64,000 nucleotides of DNA from Anadara kagoshimensis. Lineage: Eukaryota; Mollusca; Bivalvia; Arcoida; Arcidae. The stretch's first letter is position 1, and the number at the start of each line of letters is the position of its first letter. The DNA lies in contig CM037874.1 of the NCBI GenBank assembly GCA_021292105.1, positions 42,535,006 through 42,599,005 on the forward strand, in the 5' to 3' direction. Below the pieces are notes generated by a model. That model ran no database searches and was not told the origin of the DNA. It saw nothing but the letters and a program-made list of their open reading frames with translations. A program made the position numbers and the translations under genes. Positions 14,561-29,262 of this stretch are shown here, one piece after another.

Positions 14561-15640
14561 AATCTGTCTATATACACGTGCCTTCTGTCTATAAATGCCA
14601 ACGTTATATCACATGTCTGTAAATGACAACTGTATATCAGGATCACTGTCTACAAATGTCACCTGTATATCAGGGCAGCTTTTATATCAATGTCACCTGT
14701 ATATCAAGATCATCTGTATATAAATGTCACCTGTATATCAGGTCCACTTGTCTGTAAATGTCACATTTATATCAGGACAATCTGTCTATAATTGTCATCT
14801 ATATACCAGTGCCATGTATATAATTGTCATCTGTATACCAGTGTCATGTATGTAATTGTCATCTGTATACCAGTGTCATGTATGTAATTGTCTTCTGTAT
14901 ACCAGTACCATGTAAATAATTGCCATCTGTATACCAGTGTCATGTATGTAATTGTCTTCTGTATACCAGTACCATGTAGATAATTGTCATCTGTATACCA
15001 GTTCTATGTATATAATTGTCATCTGTATACCAGTGTCATGTATGTAATTGTCTTCTGTATACCAGTGCCATGTATATCATTGTCATTTGTATACCAGTGC
15101 CATGTATATAATTGTCATCTGTATACCAGTGTCATGTATGTAATTGTCACCTGTATACCAGTTCCATGTATCTAATTGTCATCTGTATACCAATGTCATG
15201 TATATAATTGTCATCTGTATACCAGTGTCATGTATGTAATTGTCATCTGTATACCAGTACCATGTAGATAATTGTCATCTGTATACCAGTGTCATGTATG
15301 TAATTGTCATCTGTATACCAGTTCCATGTATCTAATTGTCATCTGTATACCAATGTCATGTATATAATTGTCATCTGTATACCAGTGTCATGTATGTAAT
15401 TGTCATCTGTATACCAGTACCATGTAGATAATTGTCATCTGTATACCAGTGTCATGTATGTAATTGTCACCTGTATACCAGTTCCATGTATCTAATTGTC
15501 ATCTGTATACCAGTGTCATGTATGTAATTGTCATCTGTATACCAGTACCATGTAGATAATTGTCATCTGTATACCAGTGCCATGTATGTAATTGTCATCT
15601 GTATACCAGTGTCATGTATAAATTGTTATTTGTATACCAG
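14561..15640. repeat. 32-bp variant zone of the minisatellite
   Basis: After a degenerate transition (14,561-14,780), about 27 copies of a shorter, related unit follow, built around ATTGTCATCTGTATACCAGT and GTCATGTATGTA, with a period of 32 bp. It shares the TGTCA-C/T-CT-TATA-CAG skeleton of the flanking 34-bp units, so it looks like a locally amplified deletion variant. Two variants (GTGTCATGTATGT and ACCATGTAGAT) alternate, suggesting a higher-order unit. Confidence 0.9.
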
Positions 15641-16790
15641 TACCATCTGTATTTAAATATCAATGTTATATCAAGATCACCTGTCTATAAATGTCACCTG
15701 TATACCAGGTCCACTTGTCTGTAAATGTCATCTCTATATCAGGACAATCTGCCTATAATTTTGATATCTGTATATTTGTGCCATCTGTCTGTCAACGTTA
15801 TATCAGGATCACATGTCCGTAAATGACACCTCTATATCAGGATCGACTGTCTATAAATGTCACCTGTATACAAGGATCACTTGTCTGTAAATGTCACCTA
15901 TATTATCAAGATCGCCTGTTTCTAAAAGCCACCTGTATATCAGGACTGCCTTCTCTAAATGTCACCTGCATATCAGGACCATCCGTCTTTAAATATCACC
16001 TGTAATCAGGATCACCTGTCTTTCAATGTCACCTGTAATCAGTACCGCCCCTCTATAATTGGACCTTTATATGGGGACTATGTATCTATAAATGTCACCT
16101 ATATATCAGGACAATATGTCTATATATGTTACCTCTATATCAGTACCGCCAATCTATAAAAGTCACCTGTATATCTGGACCGCCTATCTATAAATGTCAC
16201 CTGTATATCAGGGCCACCTGTCTCTATTTATAGCTCGTATATCAGGACCACTTGTCTTTCAATGCCATCTGTATATAAGTATATAAATGTCACCTCTCTA
16301 TCGTGATCACCTGTCTGTAAATTTATTTAAATACCACTTTTATTTCAGTACCACTTGTCTATAAATTCCACCACTATATCATGACCACTTGTAAATAAAT
16401 GGCACCTGTATATCAGTTCCATCTTTCTATAACATTTTATTTATATTTCGTTTGTTTATAAACGCCACCTGTATATCAAGACCATCTATCTTTAAATGTA
16501 TATCCGGTATATCAGGATTGCCCATCATTAAATGTCACCTGTATATCATGATCAACTGTCTATTAATGTCACCTGTTTACTAGGGCCGGATGTCTATAAA
16601 TATCACCTCTATACCATGACCGTGCTTTACATGTCACCTGTATATCAGGAGCACCTGCCTATAAATGCCACCTCTATACCAAGAACACCTGTCTTTAAAT
16701 GTCACTTTTATTTTAGGTCCGTTTGTCTAAAAATATGTCACTTCTATACCAGGAACGCCTGTTTTTCAATATCATTTATCAGGACTACCA
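15641..16790. repeat. Degenerate 34-bp minisatellite
   Basis: Monomers still show CTATAAATGTCACCTGTATATCAGG-like skeletons, but with many substitutions and length changes. This looks like an old, no longer homogenised part of the array. Confidence 0.8.
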
Positions 16791-17204
16791 ATCTATAAAT
16801 GTCATCTCTATATTTTAGGACTACCTATCTTTAAATGCCACCTCTATATCAGGACAACCTATCTATAGATGCCACCTAAATCTCAGGACTACCTTTCTAT
16901 AAATGCCACCTCTATATCAGGACTACCTATCTATAAATGCCACCTCTATATCAGGACTACCTATCTATAAATGCCACCTCTATATCAGGACTACCTATCT
17001 ATAAATGCCACCTCTATATCAGACTACCTATCTATAAATGCCACCTCTATATCAGGACTACCTATCTATAAATGCCACCTCTATATCAGGACTACCTATC
17101 TATAAATGCCACCTCTATATCAGGACTACCTATCTATAAATGCCACCTCTATATCAGGACTACCTATCTATAAATGCCACCTCTATATCAGGACTTTCTA
17201 TCTA
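16791..17204. repeat. Homogenised edge of the 34-bp minisatellite
   Basis: About twelve almost identical 34-bp copies with the core TATAAATGCCACCTCTATAT followed by CAGGACTACCTATC. The array then stops abruptly at AAAGGCGATTG. Such a uniform edge next to the degenerate zone points to recent local amplification. Confidence 0.9.
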
Positions 17205-17603
17205 AAGGCGATTGTTTGATCATTAGTTATATCTCCTTTAAGTCCAATATCATACAGTCGCCAATTTGTATTGATTGTCTCTACACTGGTATCCAAGTAG
17301 ATAAGTCGTCTTTTTAAATTTAAAAAAATCTCTTAGTATGTCTGAGCCCAATGTCTATTATCCCGAGTTCTACATACGTTCCCTTGAAATTTGTGTATCG
17401 TAGCTAATTTTGTTATAGTATCGTTATGTACTTGAGGCAACTTTCCTAGCTCAGATTATTATTGCTAGGTACCAAATAATACAGTAATTTGAATGAACCA
17501 TAGTTTATGAAGTTTGTTTTATAAAAAGGTGCAAAAGACATAACGAGCAATTCCCTTTTATATATTTCACTTTAACATACCTTCAATGTTCTTTGTTTTT
17601 TAG
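17205..17603. other. Non-repetitive flank, probably intron
   Basis: No repeat and no coding exon is visible. The stretch ends in a pyrimidine-rich tract and AG (17,602-17,603) directly before the sulfotransferase exon, so it is read as the 3' end of an intron. Confidence 0.5.
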
Positions 17604-19994
<2,391 letters not shown>

Positions 19995-20397
19995 TGAAAA
20001 TGTATTTGTGGATTAATATATAAACCGAAGTTTGTTGACAAATTAGATTATGTGTACCATGCACAAATAATGTTTGTATTTAAACTAATGAGGTATTCGG
20101 TATATCACATGACTATTCTGTATTATCTAAGGAGACACTAATACTTTGTTCCTTGGATTTAACCAATTAAAATATCTTTTGTTTAAACATATATTCCGAT
20201 ATAATTTTATCTTTTTCCTTCTGGCCGTCATTATTCCGAAACAAAAGTTTTCGTAACAGTTTTTTCCCGAAAAGCTACTAAACATAGCCCCTTGAAATTT
20301 CTTATGTGAGTTCAGCATAAAGTCTCATGCCGAAAGTATGATTTCTAGTCTGCAAAGCATTTACTTCCCGTAAACCGTCAATGGTTGAAAAGCGGGG
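19995..20397. other. 3' flank of the sulfotransferase gene
   Basis: Probable 3' untranslated region and downstream sequence. I see no canonical AATAAA close to the stop and no further exon before the 54-bp array begins. Confidence 0.45.
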
Positions 20398-23300
20398 TTA
20401 TACGTGATATTTACAGTCTTTCAGATTACTTTTTATCTTCACCATCAGTGGAAGTCGGTGATATTTACAGTCTTTCAGATTACTTTTTATCTTCACCATC
20501 AGTGGAAGTCGGTGATATTTACAGTCTTTCCGATTACTTTTTATCTTCACCATCAGTGGAAGTCCGTGATATTTACAGTCTTTCCGATTACTTTTTATCA
20601 TCACCATCAGTGGAAGTCGGTGATATTTACAGTCTTTCAGATTACTTTTTATCTTCACCATCAGTGGAAGTCCGTGATATTTACAGTCTTTCAGATTACT
20701 TTTTATCATTACCATCAGTGGAAGTCGGTGATATTTACAGTCTTTCAGATTACTTTTTATCTTTACCATCAGTGGAAGTCGGTGATATTTACAGTCTTTC
20801 AGATTACTTTTTATCATCACCATCAGTGGAAGTCGGTGATATTTACAGTCTTTCAGATTACTTTTTATCTTTACCATCAGTGGAAGTCGGTGATATGTAC
20901 AGTCTTTCAGATTACTTTTTATCTTCACCATCAGTGGAAGTCGGTGATATTTACAGTCTTTCAGATTACTTTTTATCTTCACCATCAGTGGAAGTCGGTG
21001 ATATTTACAGTCTTTCAGATTACTTTTTATCTTCACCATCAGTGGAAGTCGGTGATATTTACAGTCTTTCAGATTACTTTTTATCTTTACCATCAGTGGA
21101 AGTCGGTGATATTTATAGTCTTTCAGATTACTTTTTATCATTACCATCAGTGGAAGTCGGTGATATTTACAGTCTTTCGGATTACTTTTTATTATCACCA
21201 TCAGTGGAAGTCGGTGATATTTACAGTCTTTCAGATTACTTTTTATCATTACCATCAGTGGAAGTCGGTGATATTTACAGTCTTTCAGATTACTTTTTAT
21301 CATCACCATCAGTGAAAGTCCGTGATATTTACAGTCTTTCAGATTACTTTTTATCTTCACCATCAGTGGAAGTCCGTGATATTTACAGATTTTCAGATTA
21401 CTTTTTATTATCATCATCAGTGGAAGTCGGTGATATTTACAGTCTTTCAGATTACTTTTTATCTTCACCATCAGTGGAAGTCGGTGATATTTACAGTCTT
21501 TCAGATTACTTTTTATCTTCACCATCAGTGGAAGTCGGTGATATTTACAGTCTTTCAGATTACTTTTTATCATCACCATCAGTGGAAGTCGGTGATATTT
21601 ACAGTCTTTCAGATTACTTTTTATCTTCACCATCAGTGGAAGTCCGTGATATTTACAGTCTTTCAGATTACTTTTTATCATTACCATCAGTGGAAGTCTG
21701 TGATATTTACAGTCTTTCAGATTACTTTTTATCTTCACCATCAGTGGAAGTCGGTGATATTTACAGTCTTTCAGATTACTTTTTATCATCACCATCAGTG
21801 GAAGTCCGTGATATTAACAGTCTTTCAGATTACTTTTTATTATCACCATCAGTGGAAGTCTGTGATATTTACAGTCTTTCAGATTACTTTTTATCATCAC
21901 CATCAGTGGAAGTCGGTGATATTTACAGTCTTTCAGATTACTTTTTATTATCACCATCAGTGGAAGTCGGTGATATTTACAGTCTTTCAGATTACTTTTT
22001 ATCTTCACCATCAGTGGAAGTCGGTGATATTTACAGTCTTTCAGATTACTTTTTATTATCACCATCAGTGGAAGTCGGTGATATTTACAGTCTTTCAGAT
22101 TACTTTTTATTATCACCATTAGTGGAAGTCGGTGATATTTACAGTCTTTCAGATTACTTTTTATCTTCACCATCAGTGGAAGTCGGTGATATTTACAGTC
22201 TTTCAGATTACTTTTTATCTTCACCATCAGTGGAAGTCGGTGATATTTACAGTCTTTCAGATTACTTTTTATTATCACCATCAGTGGAAGTCGGTGATAT
22301 TTACAGTCTTTCAGATTACTTTTTATCTTCACCATCAGTGGAAGTCGGTGATATTTACAGTCTTTCAGATTACTTTTTATCTTCACCATCAGTGGAAGTC
22401 GGTGATATTTACAGTCTTTCAGATTGCTTTTTATCTTCACCATTAGTGGAAGTCGGTGATATTTACAGTCTTTCAGATTACTTTTTATCATCACCATCAG
22501 TGGAAGTCCGTGATATTTACAGTCTTTCAGATTACTTTTTATCTTCACCATCAGTGGAAGTCGGTGATATTTACAGTCTTTCGGATTACTTTTTATTATC
22601 ACCATCAGTGGAAGTCGGTGATATTTACAGTCTTTCAGATTACTTTTTATCTTCACCATCAGTGGAAGTCGGTGATATTTACAGTCTTTCAGATTACTTT
22701 TTATCTTCACCATCAGTGGAAGTCGGTGATATTTACAGTCTTTCAGATTACTTTTTATTATCACCATCAGTGGAAGTCGGTGATATTTAAAGTCTTTCAG
22801 ATTACTTTTTATCTTCACCATCAGTGGAAGTCGGTGATATTTACAGTCTTTCAGATTACTTTTTATTATCACCATCAGTGGAAGTCGGTGATATTTAAAG
22901 TCTTTCAGATTACTTTTTATCTTCACCATCAGTGGAAGTCGGTCATATTTACAGTCTTTCAGATTACTTTTTATTTTCACCATCAGTGGAAGTCGGTGAT
23001 ATTTAAAGTCTTTCAGATTACTTTTTATCTTCACCATCAGTGGAAGTCGGTGATATTTACAGTCTTTCAGATTACTTTTTGTTATCACCATCAGTGGAAG
23101 TCCGTGATATTTAAAGTCTTTCAGATTACTTTTTATCTTCACCATCAGTGGAAGTCGGTGATATTTACAGTCTTTCAGATTACTTTTTATCTTCATCATT
23201 AGTGGAAGTCGGTGATATTTACAGTCTTTCAGATTACTTTTTATCATCACCATCAGTGGAAGTCCGTGATATTTACAGTCTTTCCGATTACTTTTTATCA

Positions 23301-23550
23301 TTACCATCAGTGGAAGTCGGTGATATGTACAGTCTTTCAGATTACTTTTTATCTTCACCATTAGTGGAAGTCGGTGATATTTACAGTCTTTCAGATTACT
23401 TTTTATCATCACCGTCAGTAGAAGTCGGTGATATTTACAGTCTTTCAGATTACTTTTTATTATCACCATCAATGGAAGTCCGTGATATTTACATTCTTTC
23501 AGATTACTTTTTATTATCACCATCAATGGAAGTCCGTGATATTTATTTGG
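20398..23550. repeat. 54-bp minisatellite (multiple-of-three unit)
   Basis: About 58 copies of a 54-bp unit built from GTGATATTTACAGTCTTTCA, GATTACTTTTTAT, and CACCATCAGTGGAAGTCG. Because 54 is divisible by three, stop-free frames run for hundreds of codons: one + frame reads GDIYSLSDYFLSSPSVEV per unit, another reads VIFTVFQ..., and the - strand is also open. The 801-codon + frame has no ATG at its 5' end (it opens at TTG, 20,385). TAA codons in that frame at 22,788, 22,896, 23,004 and 23,112 lie exactly 108 bp apart, showing a dimeric higher-order repeat. Most likely non-coding. Confidence 0.93.
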
Positions 23551-24320
23551 TAAAAGCACAAACAATAGTGACAAACTGTAACCAAAATTTGACATTTTAC
23601 TAGTTTTAAGAGAGAAAGCGCTTGAGTAATGAAACCCAACCACAGAAAGAAAAATTACTTTTACAAATTGAAAAATAAATTGTCCATGAAAGGAAATGCC
23701 ATGTCGTACGAAGTGTTTTGGAAGAACAAATATTACAAGCATCATCATCTTCAACATCAAAATGATTTTCACCATCAAGTTCAATAAAAATATTCCATCC
23801 CTAAAGAATTATTTTGCAGTTCCATAAACAAGGATGAAGCTTACCTATTTTAAGTTAGAGGACCAGCTCACTTCAGAAAAGAAGTTTTAATGTAAAAAAT
23901 AGCTAAAGTATGTAAACATTTTGGGGCTCCAGACTGAGTTTTAGGATGATGGGCTACTGGACCCCTGCTAATCGTAATCCCTGACATATGTTATGAGAAA
24001 CAACACAATCCCCTTTTACAGAACATGCAAACACAAATGGATGTCAAGCCTTTTTTGCAAACATCACAATAGACATTTAAAGGAATCCAAAGAGATCGAA
24101 GATCAAGTGTCGTTCTATCCTTACTGGACGGTAGTAAATGTGCTCTGTGCTTGTGTAAGATTTAGCTTGTATAACGGATATGTCATTTTTTAATTTAATA
24201 AACAGAATGCATTTTAAAAAATGGTATAAGACTGTCATATAACAATTTTTGAATGCATTTTATGATTAAATTAAAAATGGTATACGACAGATTCTAGATG
24301 ACCGAGATAATTGCCCCTTT
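23551..24320. other. Intergenic sequence before the segmental duplication
   Basis: No exon, RNA gene or clear repeat is supported. It separates the 54-bp minisatellite from the first duplicated IL-17 unit, whose shared sequence begins at GTTGGGAGCGGGGGTA (24,321). Confidence 0.5.
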
Positions 24321-24546
24321 GTTGGGAGCGGGGGTATTTAGGACAGTTCTAGTTTTGATCTATGTTTATCAACAAGACCAAATTTCTACATGTACATGCT
24401 TATACACAATAATATTAGTGTTATTATTTATCAATATATAAATGTCATCTTTAGATTCTTAAATAACGTATAAATAATTTATACCAACATATGTTTTATC
24501 GAAAGAAAAATCAAAACAAATACCACAATGTTCAAATAATGTAAAA

Positions 24547-24810
24547 TTCTAGTGGGGACGACACTTTTCTAACATGCACCTTTCTCACGATCACTCGGAG
24601 GCTTAGTAATTTTTTTGATATTTTAGAAGTTTGAGTCAAAACTCTAAAAATCGAAAATTTTAAAACTCAAACAGGTAAACGTGTTTGAAATTTTAACTCA
24701 AAACGATTTGAGATATTTGACATTTTAGAATCTTGGTCAAAAATATAAAATTCTAAAAAAAACCTCATAATACTTTGGATATTTGATGTTTTAGGTTTTA
24801 TTTAAAATTT
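24547..24810 (+). repeat. Left inverted-repeat arm, copy 1
   Basis: Begins TTCTAGTGGGGACGACAC and contains ATCACTCGGAGGCTTAGTAA followed by AT-rich TTTTAGAATCTTGGTCAAAA-type phrases. The reverse complement of 28,990-29,262 gives TTCTAGTGCGAGCG, then ATCACTCGGAGGCTTGGTAA and the same phrases. The arms are diverged but collinear and enclose the IL-17 gene. Confidence 0.8.
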
Positions 24811-25284
24811 CAAAAACAGAACTTTTAAACTCTTCTGGGAGATGTTTACGTGTGTATTTTTATGTGTGTTTCAAAGTTTTTACTTTACTTAGAATTGTAA
24901 TTTCGACAGGGATTAGCAAGCGTGATAAAGAATTAAATAACACCCTTGTTTATCGAAATATGATTGTTTAGAAAATTGGAGTTGAAACTAGCTAAACAGG
25001 AGGCACATACCTATTTGGAGCACCAGACCGTAATTCTATTGTGGACGTTAACGTGTTTAACTTAATTTGTCAATTTCAAAGTGTTATGGCATTAAGGGCT
25101 CTAAATCTCGAAAACTTATTTTTGTGTCTATATTATTTGACTTTTAATAATATACAAGTTTATATAAGAAATTTACAAAATGATTCTGAAGTTCTATCAT
25201 AAATTACAAACATATTTATAAAATGTGCTTTTTCCGATGATGATTAACGCGTTTTATCTTCATCGACAATCACATTACCGGAAA

Positions 25285-25292
25285 ATGACGTC
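25285..25292. promoter_or_regulatory. CRE-like TGACGTCA, IL-17 copy 1
   Basis: A full palindromic CREB/ATF-type site next to ACCGGAA (ETS-like), 214 bp upstream of the TATA box. The site and spacing are identical in all three copies. Function is inferred from the motif only. Confidence 0.45.
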
Positions 25293-25498
25293 ATTATTTG
25301 ACATTAAAATACTACATGGATAATAATTTCATCCGGCTTTCAAAAACATCAACAACGGATCTAGCATATATTGACAAAGTCTATATCTGAAAAATGATAA
25401 TTTCACACAACTTTGTGGGCTGAAAAGTTTTAATAGAAACGAAAATTTTTATACCCACATAAGTTTTGGTAGCAAGTTTGCTGATTTCCAAAAATGTG

Positions 25499-25506
25499 TA
25501 TAAAAG
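25499..25506 (+). promoter_or_regulatory. TATA box, IL-17 copy 1
   Basis: TATAAAAG lies 79 bp upstream of the proposed ATG. A start site about 30 bp downstream, near TCTGATCACAAAC, would leave a short 5' leader. It is conserved in all copies. Confidence 0.65.
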
Positions 25507-25577
25507 CAAAAAGTAAACAATTCTGATCACAAACAAGAAAAAATACTTTACAAAAATAAACAACGTTTTGCGACAAA

Positions 25578-26559
25578 ATGCAGGTTTGTAACTTAAATCG
25601 TATATCCAGTAGTACGCACCAATTATATTACGGCGTCTGGGTTTTTATAAATGAAAATTGTCAATATCATTGATTAGTTTAATCAATATTTTCTAAATCT
25701 GAGGAAAATGCATCAATTTCAAGGTTTTGTTGCTTAAAACTATCTATAATATCTTAAGGAATTAAAGTAGTTGCCTTTTTTGTTATGCCAAGTACATGTC
25801 TAAAAGAAATCTTCCATAAGCGGAATTTTCTATACGTCTTAACAATCATTTCTTACGTTTTCAGTCCTTATAAACATAAATAGCGAGACAAAACTCTATC
25901 ATCAAGCCGGTATGTGAATATATATATTTACAATCACCATATTTGAATCTTTTTTATTTCAGTATCCTACGATAATGTGTTTCGTCATTGGTATGTACAT
26001 GTGTTTGGCCACATCAAAAGGCAAACCGATATCTCGTTGCATTGATCCTATTAATGCGACAAATCAATTTATTGATATGAACAATGGATTTAATGATACA
26101 CAATATCTGTTTGAAGAAATGACTACTCATCAGGATTCCAATGAAGGTGTTATTGATATAGCTTATACAAATGTTTTTGGTAATAACACATCAGTTTGTC
26201 CAAAAACACTTAAACGTGGTGATCATCCATTAAGAGTTCGGTCAACCTGTCCATGGTATATCAGTATTGACTATGATTCCACAAGAATTCCGTCTACAAT
26301 ACCACTTGCTGTAAGTTCGTGTAAGTTTTGTGTCGGATCAAACAGAACTAAGAAATGTGAACCAATCCGTCATAATATCACAGTGTTAAGGCAAATACAT
26401 GACTGTGGGAATGGTTTATATAAATATGTAACTGATGAAATGAGAATTACTGTTGCTTATATCTGTGCAGTTCCAAAAGAGGTAGAAAGTAGTGGGATCA
26501 TTAACAACAATACAGAAGATGGAATACTTAATCTAGACGACCCGATACCAATAGCATAG
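25578..26559 (+). CDS. Interleukin-17-like secreted cytokine, copy 1
   Basis: Exon 1 encodes only Met-Gln (25,578-25,583, donor CAG|GTTTGT). Intron 25,584-25,962 ends in TTTATTTCAG. Exon 2 (25,963-26,559) continues in phase 0 as YPTIMCFVIGMYMCLATS, a hydrophobic signal peptide, to a TAG stop; total 200 aa. The IL-17 fold is shown by CPWYISIDYD (from Cys98), RIPSTIP (110-116), the Cys122/Cys125 pair, CEP (134), Cys150 and VAYICAVP (Cys170), matching the family pattern CPW...RIPSTIPEA...C..C...C. Several N-x-S/T sequons (NAT, NNTS, NRT, NIT, NNT) suggest a glycosylated, secreted, probably dimeric ligand for IL-17 receptors in innate immunity. The promoter has a TATA box and a CRE-like site. The C-terminal tail after the domain is acidic and of unknown role. 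IL-17 expansions are known in bivalves; the subfamily is not assignable here. Confidence 0.9.
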
Positions 26560-26693
26560 ACTAAATCATTACAGAGTAATTGTACTATATTATAATCATT
26601 TTATTATATACAAGTTAAATTGAACAGTTTAATTAAGAATGTTAAAATTAATGGTTGTTTATATGTATATATATATATATATATAATATATAT

Positions 26694-26728
<35 letters not shown>

Positions 26729-27929
26729 TGTATTTATTTTAGATACCATATTTTGTAATATTGGATTATGTCATGTAAATGTGAGAGATATTGACATTAG
26801 ATAGGTTTACACTGAGCATATTTTGATTTAAAAGTATTGGCGTGGTTAAGATAATAAATTATCAATGAATTATACCTATTTTATGTAAAATAAGGTTTAA
26901 TTTTTAGTATTGTATTGGTTTTTTGATACATAATTTTGTAATATTGGGTTACTGCGTGTTTATCAGGTTGATATATTGAAACAATAAATAGGTTTACATT
27001 GAACATAGTTTGATATACAACTGTCTTGGATTAAGAAGTATTAACGTAGATGAGAATAAAAACAAACATACCAATCCATGTGAAAACCACAATCACAACG
27101 CTAAGTAAAACTTTCAAACTTGGAAATTAAGTTTATGTTTCTCACGTGAACTTCAACCAAGCAAGTTAGGCAAGATGCTATTGGCAAAATAGTTGGAATT
27201 ACAAATTTTGTAGACTGCACATATCGGTATAGCAAAATCGAATAAAAACATATTCAATTTAGTTTCTTCGATAAAATTAATAAGAATCTAAAGTTTGCTA
27301 TTTGCATGTATATGTGATTTTATACTCTCTACCACAAACAAATAACATATTGAATTAATCATTATTATTTTGAGTACTCGGATTTCGTAAGATTATTTTA
27401 AATAAAAAAATCACCATTGCGTTTGTATTAGATATGTCTAGCCTAACATTTTAATAGGAATCTGAGAATGTTATATGCCTGAGAAATGATTAATTGTTAG
27501 CCATGTAATGGAAGAAAATGATCAAATTATGTACGCATGTTCTTCATTTGTGGGTTGTACTTTTTATTTTTTGTAATTTGGTTTTTGTTATTCTACAGAT
27601 AATTGTTATTAATAATTATTTACTCAAGAGTTTCATAATTTGTTATAATAAAATCAGTTGCACCATACTGTCATCTTTTAATTGTGTTTGATAATACTTA
27701 ATATACATTTAACTTTGGAAATGTTTGTTTTAAAACCCAAAAACGTTTTAAAATAAAACCAGCAATAAATGCATGTTGAAAACATTTATTGGGACCGCTT
27801 CTCAATGCATTTGTCAAATGTGGACGTTAAGAACTCAATTATATGGTATATAAACTTCAATTTACTTAAAGCTTATAGATCAAGTCATAGAAAATATATA
27901 GTTTAAACTAGTTAGGCACTGTTTTGTTA
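26560..27929. other. 3' region of IL-17 copy 1
   Basis: AT-rich sequence with AATAAA at 26,853-26,858 as one possible polyadenylation signal, and a second ATAAATA-type site near 26,985. A long TA-dinucleotide tract at about 26,668-26,727 is expanded here compared with the short tracts in copies 2 and 3. No further coding sequence is seen. Confidence 0.5.
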
Positions 27930-28490
27930 AAACGTCATCAAAATTGATCAGACTTGCTCAAAATGATCCTCTTGACATATCTAGATCATGTTTCTGTATG
28001 GGCCATGTTGGGTCAATAAGAAAGTTACTAAAAATAATTGTAGTCCAAACTTTATTAAACTTGCTCAAATGTCCCTTTTCTACAAATACGAAACAATTAA
28101 AGCAAATGGGTTATGTTGGATCAATATATAGATCACTAGGTTAAATCATTTTTAACACTGGCGTTGCTCCAAGTCGCAAAATATAGGTCAAGTTCCTGTA
28201 TGTGGCATGTTGGGTCAATTAGAAAGTCAGTAGGCCGAATTATAGCAGGAGGCTCCAATTTTCTCAAATATTTATCAAGTTTGATCAGTATGATTACCTT
28301 TCAAAAAGTATGCCAATATGGAGTATGAGTTTTGTTGAAGTAATAAGTAGGAAACTCATAGAAAAAACTTTTGGGATTACAGTTTAAATCTTAAACTTCA
28401 TCAAACTTGCCTAGAACTATCCTCTTCACACAAGCAAGGTCAAATGTGTAATATCGGTCATGTTCGGTCAAAAGGTAGTGCACTAGATGT
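27930..28490. repeat. Diverged 120-145-bp tandem repeat, copy 1
   Basis: About four degenerate units share GGCCATGTTGGGTCAATAAG, then AAGTTACTA or GATCACTAGG, and CTTGCTCAAATG. The short open frames through it are not conserved as protein. The same block is at 35,545-36,110 and 61,593-62,160. Confidence 0.7.
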
Positions 28491-28989
28491 AAAACAAACA
28501 TGTTAAGTTTATCCCAAATCCTTGTATGCCCACATATATAGTTGATGTCTTGACACGAGATTGTCAACTATGATTTTTTTTTACATGATTTGACAAGGAA
28601 GTTTTTTCTATTGACTGAAAATCTGACCTCACCTCCCGAGTCGAAGGAAACATTATTTGTACAAATTAAAACCACAAAATGTCCTAATATATGCCATACA
28701 TTTTTTCAGATGAAGAATAATCCTAAAGGAAACAATTGAATTTTTTTTCAAGGTAAATATTATTATGAATCATTTTTTGAAGGAAGTTAGACATGTTACA
28801 ATGAAACCATAGGACAATAATATAACCAAAAAATCAAAGCCGTGACGTTTGCAAAACTACATAATTATGTAACACTTACAATTTAAATTTCTAATAAGTT
28901 CTAGAACTTTGTATTTTGTATATTTGAAATTTTAGCCAAAAAACAAACTTAAATATCAAATACATGTAACTAAGCTCGTTATTTAGTGT

Positions 28990-29262
28990 TAATTTTTTTA
29001 TTTTTCACTACAAATCTATAAAGTCAAATATCCAAAAACATTTTGAGTTTTTAGAATTTTAAATTTCTGACCAAAATTCTCAGAAGTTAAATATTTAAAA
29101 TCGCTTTGATTTTTTGAGTTTTTGAAATTAAGGATTTTTACATCTTTGACTCAAAACGTCCAAAATATAAAAAAATTACCAAGCCTCCGAGTGATTGTGA
29201 CAATGGTTAATCTGGACTACTTTTAAAAAATGTCACTCGCATTGCCGCGCTCGCACTAGAAC
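28990..29262 (-). repeat. Right inverted-repeat arm, copy 1
   Basis: The inverted, diverged partner of 24,547-24,810. It ends in CGCTCGCACTAGAAC, and TTACCAAGCCTCCGAGTGAT is the complement of the left arm's key phrase. The arms are about 4.2 kb apart. Confidence 0.8.

Noticed and set aside
5334..16798. Many 60-90-codon frames with MSPLYQY...-type repeats
   Set aside because: They follow the 34-bp period (three units equal 102 bp) and reflect the minisatellite, not selection on protein.
420..17204. CRISPR-like array
   Set aside because: The units are contiguous tandem copies without unique spacers, and the DNA is eukaryotic.
20385..22790. 801-codon frame over the 54-bp minisatellite as a repeat protein
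   Set aside because: No ATG at the 5' end, equally long open frames on the other strand and in another + frame, and no splice or promoter context. The repeat unit being divisible by three explains the openness.
27944..28144. Frames MIRLAQNDPLD... repeated in all three units
   Set aside because: They cross degenerate 120-145-bp tandem repeats; the reading differs by frame and length between copies.
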